A DNA stretch of 62,000 nt, taken from Mesostigma viride. Taxonomy: Eukaryota; Streptophyta; Mesostigmatophyceae; Mesostigmatales; Mesostigmataceae. Below, piece by piece: positions 45,378 to 57,738 of this stretch. The position numbers and the translations under genes were made by a program. The stretch's first letter is position 1. Every line of letters starts with the position of its first letter. A model generated the notes under the pieces. The model was not told the origin of the DNA. It searched no databases and worked only from the letters and a program-made list of their open reading frames with translations. The stretch is taken from the NCBI GenBank assembly GCA_009746045.1, contig RPFO01000213.1:8497814-8559813 (forward strand). The letters are read 5' to 3'.

Positions 45378-47686
45378 CTAGTGGCCATCCGTCTGGTAAG
45401 TGCCACGAGAGGCCAGCAGGACCTCCAGGTAGGCCTGGTAGTGAGCCACATCCTCAACATTGTCATGCCTATCTACAGTGAGGAAAACATCGGCCCACAC
45501 GCCGTCAGGAAAGAGGCCCAGGAAGGCCCAGTAATACCTATGCTGCGTGAGGACGACCTGGCCACGGGCCCAGTCCAGAAAGCCACAGGCAAAGAGGCGA
45601 AGGAAAGGCTCTACCGCGATCAGGCAAAGGGCCCGCAGGAGGAGGCAATGATACCGAATCCGAGGGCGCAGACCCGTCGGGAAGAACAGGTCCACCAGGG
45701 GCTCCACGTTGGACGGCCACAACCGGATGTGCCGAATCTCGCGGGAGCGCCACCGACGAACACACTGTCGCGACCCGAATGTCTCTAGGTAGTCGCTGGC
45801 ACGAGGAGGAGGGTGACCGCGGGAGTCTAGACCCTGGCCCGGGATAGGCCGGGCGGCGGGCATCCCACTCAAGGATGGGCTGGAGGACCGTAGTGTACGC
45901 CGCACCCGGCACCGCAGGAAACTCTACTGTAAGGGCATCCGAAGCCATAATGCCCAGAGGGGGAGGGTAAGCCCACTGAAACCCACCGTAGGTGTCCAAG
46001 TCGTTGTGGCGCCTCGCCCAGCGATACAGGACGCGCCGGACCAGGATCTCACCCTCGAACACCGGATCAGCTAAAATAACCATGTCGAACGGAGGCCGAT
46101 CAGTCTCAATGGGTAGGCCACGATCCCGGGGCGCCCGACACACCTGGGAGAACCCATAGGACATGGGAGAGATGGCAAGCTCAGCAGAGGCGCGCGGCAG
46201 GTCACACTGTCGGCAGGCGAGTGCGGACATACCATACCCCGGAATGGGCGTGTCACGCGACTCCGGCGTCGCGTGCACCACAGAAGGAGCCCTGTCCCGA
46301 TCACCCTGGGACAACTCCCTGAGGGAATCGGCAGCGCGGGTGGCGCGAGGATCCTGACCGGTGGACCGAACAACCGCGGCCAAGACCGCGAGGCCGAAGG
46401 AGGAGGGACCGGAGCAGGGGCTGACGCAGGGGCAGGAGCCGACACCGACGCAGGGGGCACTGGTAAAACAGGAGGTCGCGCCGGACCTGAAGCCAGAGAG
46501 GGCCGTGACGGACCCACCAACGACGCAGGCGCGCCGGTCTCCGTTGCCGGTGCACCCTCAGGCCACATGTTGAAAATGGGGCCCGTAGGGACAGGCAGTC
46601 CTGCATAAGATTGACTACCATCCAGGCCCCAGTCAGGAACCGGAATCCTCTGCGGAGGACCACCCTCCCAAAGTCTGGGAAGCCGCTAGTATCGCCAAAG
46701 AAACCCCGCGACGTCTGCGCCTGAGCGGGAGGAGGCTCGGAAGCAGCGACGGAGGGCGAGCTAACAGGGGCAGGAGACTCCCGCGTAGGCGCAGGTAGAG
46801 CGGTGACAGGCGCAGAGGCAGCAGGAGTCGCAGGAGCCGCCGGAACCACAGCGACCGCGGGCGCAGGCGGGGGCGCGGGCGAAGCCGTAGTCGCCGGGGC
46901 GACAGAAGGGGTAGGGGGCGCGGATCCAGCCGGCGTGGCCGGGACCTGCGCCTGGGCCGCAAGGAAGGCCCCAAACGCCGTGGTCAAAGACTGGATCTGA
47001 GCCTGCATAGCCGAGACCGTCGCCGAAAGAGGATCAGGCAAACCCGAAGGGGTAGGCTCCACTGCGACATCCCGGGTCGACCGAGGGGACGACGGGACCG
47101 GAGAGGGAGGGACAGACACCGAGGAGGCGGACGCAGCGCTCGAGGCAGAATAATCTGGAGTATAATGTACCTCAGCTGGGGCGCCCGAAGGGGTAGGACC
47201 ACTAACCGCTAGTCCCGCCGACTGATCAGCTATCTCCATGAACTCTACGGCCCGTAAAAGGTCGCAGGGGTTCTCGTCTACCTCAGCATCACCCTCAGCT
47301 GGAAGCCACGGGAACACCTCCCGTAGGCAGGTACGGCCCACAGGAGTGGAGAGGTAGGAGAACACACGGCAACACCGGAGAACCGCATCTATCTGCCCCA
47401 AGGCGGGACAGCTGGAACCACACCCCAACAAACAGTGTCCGGCATCATCGAAACCGTGCAGGACAAGCTGGTGCGGCTCATCAGGGGAAGGACCATACCA
47501 CGTGACCCCGAAGAGGGCCGCCCTGACTAAGCTCGCATGTTGGGCCTGAAGGGCCGGCTGCACAACGCCACCCCGGTAACATGATCGCGACACCCAACGG
47601 CCCGGAAGGGCCTCGAAATACAGCTCAGGGTCCGGTAGGGGCAGGGACGGCAGCGGGCTCTCAGCCGGAGGGGTAGGCTCTGTCAT
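45378..47686 (-). CDS. additional ORF (ORF3) downstream of integrase, frame-split
   Basis: Starts 77 bases after the integrase stop with MTEPTPPAESPLPSLPLPD. The N-terminal ~170 residues look globular and Cys-containing (GFDDAGHCLLGCGSSCPALG), followed by a long Ala/Pro/Ser linker. The frame then breaks: pieces with sensible composition continue in other frames at 46383-45850 (DRPPFDMVILADPVFEGEIL) and 45905-45378, ending HYQAYLEVLLASRGTYQTDG. Copy 2 has the same pieces with small indels in different places. I do not recognise the family. It sits where envelope-like ORFs sit, but no signal peptide or membrane anchor is apparent. It is more GC-rich than gag and pol. Confidence 0.6.
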
Positions 47687-47762
47687 GACGGCTGCGGAGG
47701 GGAGGGGACAACCAACCACCCGTCGACAGCAGACATAACATAAGAGAGGAGAAGGCCTACGA

Positions 47763-49289
47763 CTAGAGCTTGTGCAGGGTTTTATATTCCTGCAGCAGGC
47801 GACTACACCCATCTAGCTCACTCTCCGTATACCAAACCTTATCTACTTCACTACGAGCATACATCCACTTCACTTTATACTGACGCTGGGTACCGCGGCC
47901 CTTTTTGATATCTCGATGGGCCACGATGCTTTCTACTTCGTCTTCTACTTCCCCAGTGTCAGGATTATGCTCTAAAGGGGCAGGCGCTAACTCCCTGCCA
48001 GCGAACGTACTAGGGTGGTACAGTTTAAGCTGGCTCCTATGGAAGGTGTTTGAATGCGTTTGCCAAGAGGTAGGGATATCGACCTTATACAAGAAATTTC
48101 CTACCCTAGACAACACATGGAAGGGTCCTAAGAAGGCAGGCCTAAGTTTGACCTTCAGTTCTGCTTCAAACTTATGAGCAAAACGGCCAACACGGGGGCC
48201 TTCTACTAATACTAGATCTCCTACTTCTATCTCAGGTGCTCGTCTATCTAAGGAGGCACGCAACCTAGCAAGGTACTTAGCCTGAGCTTTTTGATACCCT
48301 GAGATCGCGTGGTCATGAGCAGTTTTCATTCTATCTAGTAAGGACTGTACACCTTCTACAGTATCTCGGGACACATCATCCTTGTCCCGTAGAGGACTAG
48401 CTAAGAGAGAGGTAGGGGTAAGGGGCTGTCTCCCAGTATCTAAGAAGAAGGGCGTATATCCATGCGCAGCTTGGGGACAATTGTTGAGGGAGAACTCTAC
48501 CAAACATAAATAATCCTCCCAATCACTACCCGAGCCATTAACATAGTGCCTAAGCGCTTCTTCTACTACTCTATTAAGACGCTCTACTAAATGAGAGGAG
48601 GAGGAGTGGTAGGCAGTACCGTAGGTAACCTTGGTACCGATGGCAGCGAAAAACTGCTGCCAAAAATCTGAGGTAAATAATTTATCCTTATCACTAATAA
48701 ACTGCCTACTCAATCCATGATATCTATATACATTATTGAGGTATAGGCGTGCGCAATCACGTGCGGTGAGTTCTAAAGGACACGGCACAAGATGGCACAT
48801 ACGAGTAAAACGATCTATGAACACAAGGATTTGGGCATTGCCCCTATCATTCTTTCTAAAAGGTCCTACAAAATCCATCATGATAGAATCCCAAGGCATG
48901 ATAGGGTCAGGCAAGGTCCTAGGTTCTGCTATCTGTCCTACATTATTGGGTTTCATTTCCTGGCAAGATTGACAAGTTCTAACATACTCATCCACATCCT
49001 TATAAAGGGAAGGCCAGTAATAAGAGCGGGCTACTAGGTCCCGTACCCGTTTACCACCCTGGTGAGCAGCTAAGTCATGCAACTCAAAGAGCAAGGAGGA
49101 GCGACAGATAGGAGGGACATACAGGCGCCATTGAGGGGGAGAATCTGCTATCTGCACATATAAAAACCCACCTACAAATTTACAAGGGTGCTTGCCTAAT
49201 TGTTGGGGATGTGCAGCAATGGCAGCTAATGCTTCCGGCTCAGTGGCCGTAAATCTACTAATAAGGCGTTCAAGATCAGAGGTAGGCAT
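47763..49289 (-). CDS. integrase with C-terminal chromodomain
   Basis: 508 residues from the first ATG; the frame is open a little further upstream. HHCC zinc finger H71/H76/C106/C109, then the DDE core with D139 (MMDFVGPF), D200 (FISDKDKLF) and E236 (SSHLVERLN). After the GPY-like segment FLGPFHVLSRVGNFLYKVDI the last ~70 residues (VESIVAHRDI, YKVKWMYARSEVDKVWY) resemble a chromodomain, as in chromoviruses. It inserts the cDNA into host DNA; the chromodomain would bind modified histones and steer target choice. Confidence 0.93.
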   Translation of the reverse strand: MPTSDLERLISRFTATEPEALAAIAAHPQQLGKHPCKFVGGFLYVQIADSPPQWRLYVPPICRSSLLFELHDLAAHQGGKRVRDLVARSYYWPSLYKDVDEYVRTCQSCQEMKPNNVGQIAEPRTLPDPIMPWDSIMMDFVGPFRKNDRGNAQILVFIDRFTRMCHLVPCPLELTARDCARLYLNNVYRYHGLSRQFISDKDKLFTSDFWQQFFAAIGTKVTYGTAYHSSSSHLVERLNRVVEEALRHYVNGSGSDWEDYLCLVEFSLNNCPQAAHGYTPFFLDTGRQPLTPTSLLASPLRDKDDVSRDTVEGVQSLLDRMKTAHDHAISGYQKAQAKYLARLRASLDRRAPEIEVGDLVLVEGPRVGRFAHKFEAELKVKLRPAFLGPFHVLSRVGNFLYKVDIPTSWQTHSNTFHRSQLKLYHPSTFAGRELAPAPLEHNPDTGEVEDEVESIVAHRDIKKGRGTQRQYKVKWMYARSEVDKVWYTESELDGCSRLLQEYKTLHKL

Positions 49290-49424
49290 CGCTACAGAAG
49301 TATCCAGAACAGGTTTAAAGAGATCTCCTACCGCCTTGCCGAAGAGAAGGGGAGGTCCTAGGGGACTACGTTTTCATAAGACTTTCCTGACCTAGTCGCT
49401 ATATGGCTAAGCGGTATAGAAATT

Positions 49425-52043
49425 TTATTTTCCCCTCCCCCCCACCGAGGCCACAGGAAGGGCCTCACACGGGAGAGAGAGTCCTACGTGAGAAAGGAGA
49501 TCAGGCATGCGAACAGCTGTATGAAAGAGGTAGGCATAGGAATCATCATCAGGTAGTTCACCATAAGGGGTTACACCCATAGTAGTAGGAACTAGAGTAA
49601 TATTGAGAACATCAAGGTCCTCGAAGAAGGAATAGTCTGCACGACGAGAGAGTGCATCTGGTACTATGTTATCTACACCCTTGACATACTGAAGTTTAAA
49701 AGGGGAAAACTGTGCTAAAAATTCCATCCAGCGCGCTTGCCGAGGGGTAAGGTTGGGTTGGGAGAGAAGATGGGTAAGGGGACGATGATCCGTTTGGATA
49801 ACTAACCTATAAGGATCTAGCTCACAGGGTTCATTCAGGCAGACATCAAATTGAGCACCTTTAAGGAAGTGCTGCCACGCGTGGCAACAATACACCACCG
49901 CTAAGAGTTCCTGCTGGTGGACGGGATAGTTACGCTCCGCAGGGAGCATTGTCCTAGAGATATATTCAATTGGCTGTAAGCCCTGACCCTGATCCTGGAG
50001 AAGGACACCACCTATAGCTACTTTACTAGCATCTGTAGCCACAACAAAGGGTTTAGTAGTATCCGGTAGGATGAGTACAGGAGGGGAAAGGAGTAGGGAT
50101 TTTAGGCACTGAAAAGCAGACTGACACTCACTACTCCAAACAAAGGGGATATCCTTCTTTAATAAATGATTAATAGGGGCTGCTATAGTGGCGAAACGCG
50201 GGATAAAACGCCTATAGTAAGAAGCAATTCCTAGGAAACTACGTACACCTTTAACGTCGGTAGGAGTAGGCCATTCCTGAATTGACTTAGTTTTATCCGG
50301 GTCGGTAGCGACCCCGGCATCTGACAGAACGTGCCCTAAAAATGGGACACTCCTACCCGAACGCACTTTAGCACGGCGCGCCCACAAAGAATTTTCAGCC
50401 ATTATTTCTAATACTTTCTTTAAATCACGTAGGTGCGTTTCAAAATCAGGAGAGTAAATAAGAATATCATCTAAGTAAGCTTGAGCACAAGAACGGTCAT
50501 GCTCAGATAAAGAAACAGAGGAGAAGGAGGGATCCTTTAGATCAGAGGACACCTGAGGAAGATGAGAATTTCCCATAACAGGTCTAAGCACTTCATTCAT
50601 TAACATTTGAAAAGAGGCAGGCGAGTTACAGAGTCCCATAGCCGCTACTCTAAACTGGTAATGACCAAAAGGGGTAGCAAAGGCGGTTTTATGGCAATCC
50701 TCAGGAGCTATCCGCAACTGCCAAAAACCATCCGCACAATCCAGTACTGTGAAACAAGTGGAACCTTTAACCTTATTAAATATATCGTCAATACGAGGTA
50801 GAGGGTATTTAGATTTCACAGTAATATCATTCAACTTCCTATAATCAGTAACTAGGCGAAACTTGCCATTTGGCTTAGGAACTAACAGGACACCAGCTGA
50901 GTAGGGGGAGTTACTAGGCTCTATCAATCCTGCTTCTAATAATGACACTAAAATCTGTTTTAGTTCCTTTAACTCGGTAGGGCCCATTCTATACATCGGA
51001 GAGTGCGTAGGAACTGCACCGTCCTTGATAACTACACGGTGTAAAACAGAACGAGGAGGAGGATAAGAAGGAGTCTTTTCTTCAAATACTTTTGAGGAAT
51101 CTATCACAGCCATGTATCTTACTATTTCATTTTCAGTAAATCCTACTCCTATTGTATCCACTGTATTTACATCTATATCCACACTATTGTTAGTGCTAGG
51201 TATCTGTTGTACTTCTAACTGAAGGAACATACATAATAGGTATCCATTTTGCTTTAATTCAGAACGTAATTCGTCATTTGACATTATTACTTCAGGTATA
51301 GGTCTTACAGGAGGATCAACAGGTGTAGGAGGAGTAATATCTACCAAGGATAAATTTTCCAATCTATAATGACGTTCAGGTACCCAGTAAGAGCTATCTG
51401 GAAACCAAATGACCATGGTATCATAATTAATAGTAATCTTATTATCCTGGTGCCAATCTAATCCTAGTAATACATCAGCGGTAGTGATAGGGCCTATAGT
51501 GGCCGTCAGGTTGACAGTACGTCCTTGTATAACCATGGGAAGGGACACCGTACCCGGGGAATGACTGGTGCGACCATCAGCATAATGAACAGTAACGGGT
51601 TTGGTGTGAGGGGTAGGGACTAGTCCTAAACGTCTAACTAGGGCCTCGCTCACAAAGGAGCTAGCCGCACCGCTATCTACCAACACAGAGACATTCAAGA
51701 GTTCATCAGCATGCAAGAAGGGGTCTACAACAGTGTGAGGGACGGTTAAACCACCATTCAAGAACATAAGAGGACGCACACGTAGTGGTAGGGATGATTC
51801 AGCTCCTACAGAGGTTATAAAAACAGGCAAGCAAAAATTAATATCTGGGGTACTATCTAAGGACCTGTCCAGGTTACCCCCGGCTGACAGGCCTACTGTT
51901 CCCCCTCCCCCCCAAATCCATAGGAACGAACCCCGAAGAAGACCCTGGCGGAAAAGCCACTGCTGGAGGGTCACGAGGGATTGAAGAGGGTGCGGGAGCC
52001 TGATTATCATAGGGGAACCCTGGGGATCCTGTCTGCACAGCAT
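49425..52043 (-). CDS. pol: aspartic protease, reverse transcriptase, RNase H
   Basis: 872 residues overlapping the end of gag in another frame. Protease motif VLVDSGAASSF at about 121-131. RT: YPLPRIDDIFNKVKGSTCFT, catalytic LDCADGF (about 434) and YLDD (523-526), FLGIASYYRRFIPRFA. RNase H: ATDAS (about 670), E712, TDH (751) and VPDALSR. An extra ~30 residues lie between the FQMLMNEVL helix and YLDD. The ORF ends early at a G-rich run (GTGGGGGGGAGGGGAAAATAA), where copy 2 has two more bases and stays open for about 24 codons longer. Gag-pol joining probably uses a frameshift in the G-run near 51900. Confidence 0.92.
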   Translation of the reverse strand: MLCRQDPQGSPMIIRLPHPLQSLVTLQQWLFRQGLLRGSFLWIWGGGGTVGLSAGGNLDRSLDSTPDINFCLPVFITSVGAESSLPLRVRPLMFLNGGLTVPHTVVDPFLHADELLNVSVLVDSGAASSFVSEALVRRLGLVPTPHTKPVTVHYADGRTSHSPGTVSLPMVIQGRTVNLTATIGPITTADVLLGLDWHQDNKITINYDTMVIWFPDSSYWVPERHYRLENLSLVDITPPTPVDPPVRPIPEVIMSNDELRSELKQNGYLLCMFLQLEVQQIPSTNNSVDIDVNTVDTIGVGFTENEIVRYMAVIDSSKVFEEKTPSYPPPRSVLHRVVIKDGAVPTHSPMYRMGPTELKELKQILVSLLEAGLIEPSNSPYSAGVLLVPKPNGKFRLVTDYRKLNDITVKSKYPLPRIDDIFNKVKGSTCFTVLDCADGFWQLRIAPEDCHKTAFATPFGHYQFRVAAMGLCNSPASFQMLMNEVLRPVMGNSHLPQVSSDLKDPSFSSVSLSEHDRSCAQAYLDDILIYSPDFETHLRDLKKVLEIMAENSLWARRAKVRSGRSVPFLGHVLSDAGVATDPDKTKSIQEWPTPTDVKGVRSFLGIASYYRRFIPRFATIAAPINHLLKKDIPFVWSSECQSAFQCLKSLLLSPPVLILPDTTKPFVVATDASKVAIGGVLLQDQGQGLQPIEYISRTMLPAERNYPVHQQELLAVVYCCHAWQHFLKGAQFDVCLNEPCELDPYRLVIQTDHRPLTHLLSQPNLTPRQARWMEFLAQFSPFKLQYVKGVDNIVPDALSRRADYSFFEDLDVLNITLVPTTMGVTPYGELPDDDSYAYLFHTAVRMPDLLSHVGLSLPCEALPVASVGGRGK

Positions 52044-54957
52044 TCAGCCTACTAGGGGTAGCTGAAGGAATGCGTCCTGAAGTGGGACGAATAGGAGCAC
52101 GCTGAGGGGTACGAGGAGGGCGAGCGTCGGGATGAGGGGGAGCACCCGAAAGGAACTTGGGGCACTCACGTTTAAGATGACCTACTTCCTTACAATGATA
52201 GCAGGTAATATGAGAGACATCCAGAGCTGAAAGGTCAGTCACACAGATATCTAATTCTTCTACATAGGAGTTCTCCTCCTCAGGGGTAAGGATAATATTA
52301 TTAATACGGGAACGGGTAGGAAGAGAAGGCGTGGAGAAGAAATCTGCTACACGTAAAAGATGCTGGCGCACATGCTTGAGGGGCAGGTCAGTAAAACGGT
52401 AGGCAGAGAACTGGCGTTTGACTTCACGCAATAGGGGTCTACTGAGGCCCTGAAGGAAGCGGGCACGCACTTCTGCACCCGACAGATCCCTAATTCGTAC
52501 CATCTGAGCATCAAACTCTTTCATATATTCTTTGAAGGACTTGGTACCCTGCTGCAAGGTGCCAAAGGATAATCTATCCTGCCAATCTGCATCGGGAGCA
52601 GTGAACAGCCATACGCAATACGCAGCCATACGGGGCCCTTGTGTATGGTGTATAATACGCCATACGGGGTATAATACGCAAACCATACGGGGACTCTTGA
52701 AAATGCTGTTTTTTGCATGGTTCAGGGGGTTCTTCAACATTCTGACCAATCAGGCATGTTTTTTGTGTGTTCTTGCAACACCACTTGCCTTTATTTAACA
52801 CATCATCACATAATATTGCCGTTGCCGTCGCTGCATGCCTACAAATACAAGCATTGTACATCTGTTGTTATTAATAATGTCTGTAAATAGCACACGGTCA
52901 GTCGGCCAACTTGCCAAAAGTAATAAGACATTGTGCCAGAAACAGACATCTTGCCTACTCGTGGTAGGCCACCATGCAATATTGATCTACATGAAGCAAG
53001 AATCCATACGGGCTGCCAACAATGTGGCTAGCGTGCAGGATACCATGCATGCCAGCAACCCGACCCAGCTTCCCTAAACCATTAACACATATGGTACGGT
53101 GGCTGGCTAGCAGCAGCCTGCATGGCTAAATAAGGCATTTATGTGCATCGCGAGTAACACCAAATACCCCGCAGCCTGCAACGTAATGCCTCCGGCGGCC
53201 TCTTGCACTCGCTCACTCTTGCCTCCTTCGCGTACGTAGCGCCCATGATATGGCGGGTGCTAGCCTTGCTCGGGTGGTAGAACCCGAGAATTCTGCATCC
53301 AAAAGTGTGCACGTCACTTAGCTTGTAGTTACCTGTCGGCTGCCCTTTCTTGTTGAGAGTCTGTTCTTTCACGATGTGTGTCCAGACAGTCTCGAATACG
53401 GCCTGCATCTCGTCGGCCCAGTCATCATCGTGTTCCATAGACCCACACCATCACCGTCGCTAGCCATGGTGCCTGGATGTCAATTGTGCTACGATTAAAT
53501 GTTAGGTGCCAGATGCGCGCCCTTGTTGGCAGACAACATAACTTCGTCACCTAATTTCCTCGTCCTTCGTCTCCTAGACCCTAGTCCGACACGCAGCAAT
53601 CTGCAGCAATGCACGTACAGTCGTACATGCACGGCCAGCTTGGCACCTGCATGTCGTTTATTTGTCGCGGAGTTCCAGGTCGCCTAGATACAGTCTAGTT
53701 CCGGCTCCACTGCCGTCCAAAATGATGCCAGAAGCTACTTCGAACGCGGTTCATACGCAAAAAATACGCAAAAAATACGCAAAAAATACGCAATACGCAA
53801 AAAATACGCAAACCATACGCAGTGCGTATTTTTTTTCCCATACCCATACGGAAATCTTGCGTATGGCGTATAATACGCGCCATACGGCGTATTATACGCC
53901 GTATGGCTGTTCACTGATCGGGAGGGACTAAATGATTCTCTAAACGCTTGAACAATTCTGCTACAGAGTTTGGGTAGGCATGAGAGGCAAGAGACTCACA
54001 CTGGATGAGGTTAGCAAGTTCAGGAGTAATGCAGGTAGTAAGATAATGAGGAACTAGTACAGCATCAGAGAGGCGCCACCTATTGTGGTTCTGCCAGGAC
54101 TCTGTGTTCTGGGTGAGCAACATAATGAAGGTGAAAAACTGTTGAGGGGTAGACTTGACATCCAGCTTAGGAAGGTTGGCAAAGAGGGGAAGAGCAGGAG
54201 GCTTAGGGGGATTAGAAGAATCAGTTTTTCCCATAGGGCCACTATCTTCCACTGCTACATAAGCGGGATAGAAGGAAGGGATAGGAAAAGTCTTGGGTAG
54301 GGGTCTAGAGGGAGCCACCGTTTCTGGATGGTGCCCATAGGAGAAGGGGACAGTATATTGCTCACGAAGAGAGGAATAGGCAAAATGATCATAATTCCTA
54401 TCATCTAGGGGCATGGTACTGAAATCATTATTAACTTCTAAATCAGCCACACGGGTAGGAACCTGGGCAGCCTCATAGGCCGTCTCGGGGTAGGACCAGG
54501 AAGCAGGTGGGAAAAAGGGGACTGCACTAGGGCGCCCAGAAGGGCCGACAGGGGCCGAGGTACGACCCGTGTTAATAGCAGGCATTGAAGGCACAGGGTG
54601 GGAAGGAGGCCTAGGAGCATTGTTAGTGTGTGAGGACCTGCTGGAGGGGTGAGCCAAGGTTGCAGAAGGGGCAGGGGCCTGGTTCACAACGAAAGAAGGT
54701 TCCTCACTAAATCTGACTTGGGAAATACGTTGTTCATAGGTAGGTGGGGTAATTGAGGGACGACGGCGACCACCAGCAGCAGGAGAAGGCGGTGAGGTAC
54801 GCAGAATACCTTGAGGAGTGAGATGGTGTACCGTTTCCAAGGAGTCCCGTCGGTTACCACGAGTGTTGTTAATGTTATTAGTAGTAGTATTATTATTATT
54901 ATTGGTAGTAGGAGTATTGGTAGGTATAGGCGACAGGTTACCACCCATTGGATCCAT
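51874..54957 (-). pseudogene. gag, interrupted by a hAT insertion
   Basis: The N-terminal part (53917-54957) is Asn/Thr- and Pro-rich, then has a capsid-like segment (LPLFANLPKLDVKSTPQQFF and on). The C-terminal part (51874-52598) continues the capsid with LSFGTLQQGTKSFKEYMKEF and RARFLQGLSRPLLREVK, then a CCHC zinc knuckle CYHCKEVGHLKREC and a Pro-rich tail. The frame resumes on the far side of the insertion with the target duplication, so the insertion is the only break seen. Uninterrupted it would be about 590 residues. Gag packages the RNA into particles. Confidence 0.85.
52599..53916. mobile_element. non-autonomous hAT-type transposon inside gag
   Basis: 1318 bp bounded by inverted termini CAGTGAACAGCCATACG / CGTATGGCTGTTCACTG and flanked by the 8-base duplication ATCGGGAG. 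Subterminal regions are packed with CATACGC and ATACGCAAAAA motifs, as usual for hAT transposase binding. The interior has only a 99-residue ORF on the minus strand (53139-53438) with no resemblance I recognise, and no transposase. Confidence 0.9.
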
Positions 54958-55081
54958 TTTTGTTTAAGTAAATGATCAAAAATCTAACTGAAAGCAGCAA
55001 GGATAAAGGACAAGGCCTAATATAAGGCAAGGAAAGAAAAGGAAAAGATTTTAATGGTTTAACAGAAAGGAACAATTTAAA

Positions 55082-55474
55082 TCAGTCCTTTTTAACAACA
55101 GTAATGGATAGGGAACCGAATTCCAAGGTGAGAGGAGTATCTAAGCTAGAAGAGGATGCAGCCCTCTTAGGGGGAGACGAAGGAGGGGTAGCAAAATCTA
55201 GAGCTTCTACAGGAGGGCGACCATGAGGAGTAGAACGTACGTGTAGGCCTAGATCTGATACGCTATGGTCTATAAGGAATTGTTGAGCTTCCTCGAAGGT
55301 AATAAATTTCTTATACCTAATTACATTATATGTACGGTTTTGCACTATCTTCCTAGCATCTGACCAAGAGAGGAAAATGGCTGACCATTGAGGGGTAATA
55401 ACCACGTAATACTTAGCTAAACTATTATCACTAGATGAATGGGAAGGCGCAGTAAAAACACGACGTTGACTCAT
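55082..55474 (-). CDS. small ORF with viroplasmin / RNase H1 hybrid-binding-like domain
   Basis: 130 residues, first ORF of the element, 125 bases upstream of gag. Residues about 21-70 follow the pattern of the small domain shared by the N-terminus of eukaryotic RNase H1 and caulimovirus inclusion protein: KYYVV, then SW with a following V, a YKKF-type aromatic cluster, and EAQQFL. In RNase H1 this domain binds RNA/DNA hybrids. The C-terminal half is Ser/Pro-rich. The assignment is by pattern only. A role in handling the hybrid or in RNP assembly is an inference. Confidence 0.7.
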   Translation of the reverse strand: MSQRRVFTAPSHSSSDNSLAKYYVVITPQWSAIFLSWSDARKIVQNRTYNVIRYKKFITFEEAQQFLIDHSVSDLGLHVRSTPHGRPPVEALDFATPPSSPPKRAASSSSLDTPLTLEFGSLSITVVKKD

Positions 55475-55989
55475 GATAACTCACCTGGCGTGTCTTGTGA
55501 TGTCAAGCTAGACGAGGTAGGGGTAGGCGACTTAGCTTGACGATCTGGATCACCGAAAGAAGAAGGAGGGCGGGAGTTTCCAGCTCTCGTCCTAAGTCAG
55601 CGGCCGGATATCCCAGCGCTCGTCCTAACACAGCGCCCCGTAACTCTGCGGGTGCGGCCGTCTAATAAAGCAGCAGCACAAGGAAAAAGGTGTAGGTCCG
55701 GCGACGCTAATCGTCTCCGAACAGTAATACTCCCCGATCTAAGGCAGGAAACAACCGTAAGCAGGAAAACAAGGCGAAGGACAGGCTAACTACGAAAGGG
55801 TTTATCCGCTGTGAGCAGGTCTAGCTTCTAGGTAAAGCGTGTCCCGAAACGGGCAGCACGACGCTCCTAGCTTGAAGGCGACCCGCCCATTACCTATCAA
55901 GGAAGTGTCGACTTCTTGTTCCTGGACGCGGAAGGGGTCTTGAAAAGGTGTATGTGGCAAGGGATAGTCGTCTCGTTCACTACCTACTG

Positions 55990-56007
55990 AAGTTCCTCCG
56001 GAACCAT
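55990..56007 (-). promoter_or_regulatory. candidate primer-binding site
   Basis: One base after the 5' LTR the minus strand reads TGGTTCCGGAGGAAC, beginning with the TGG that pairs with a tRNA 3' CCA. The tRNA is not identified. GTTCC and GGAAC within it are self-complementary, so a hairpin or self-priming is an alternative. The leader down to 55475 shows no further signal. Confidence 0.5.
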
Positions 56008-57362
<1,355 letters not shown>

Positions 57363-57738
57363 CCTCCCCCCCCAAAAAGGTAGGGAGCCCTCTCCCTACG
57401 CAGAGAGGAGGGAACCAGAGGGGTAGGAAAATAATCCTAACGCACCCAGCACACACCAACACAATCGATAGACCATCCCAGATACAAAGCACCAATAGTT
57501 CACACGGTCTCCACCACCACGCCGGGTGGTGTAGGGTTAGCCAGCACCAAGCCTGGTGGTAGGTTCCCCTAACTGCCTGGAACGGAGTCCTGGCCGGGGG
57601 GGACGGCACTGGGCAGGACACACAGAGTAAACACATCAGCGCTAAGGACCAAGAACAGCCAACCAACTGGCCAGAATATGAGGGCGACTCTACATACCGG
57701 AGGGACAACACCCTCAGGTCGGGCCTAAGGCCCTCTAT

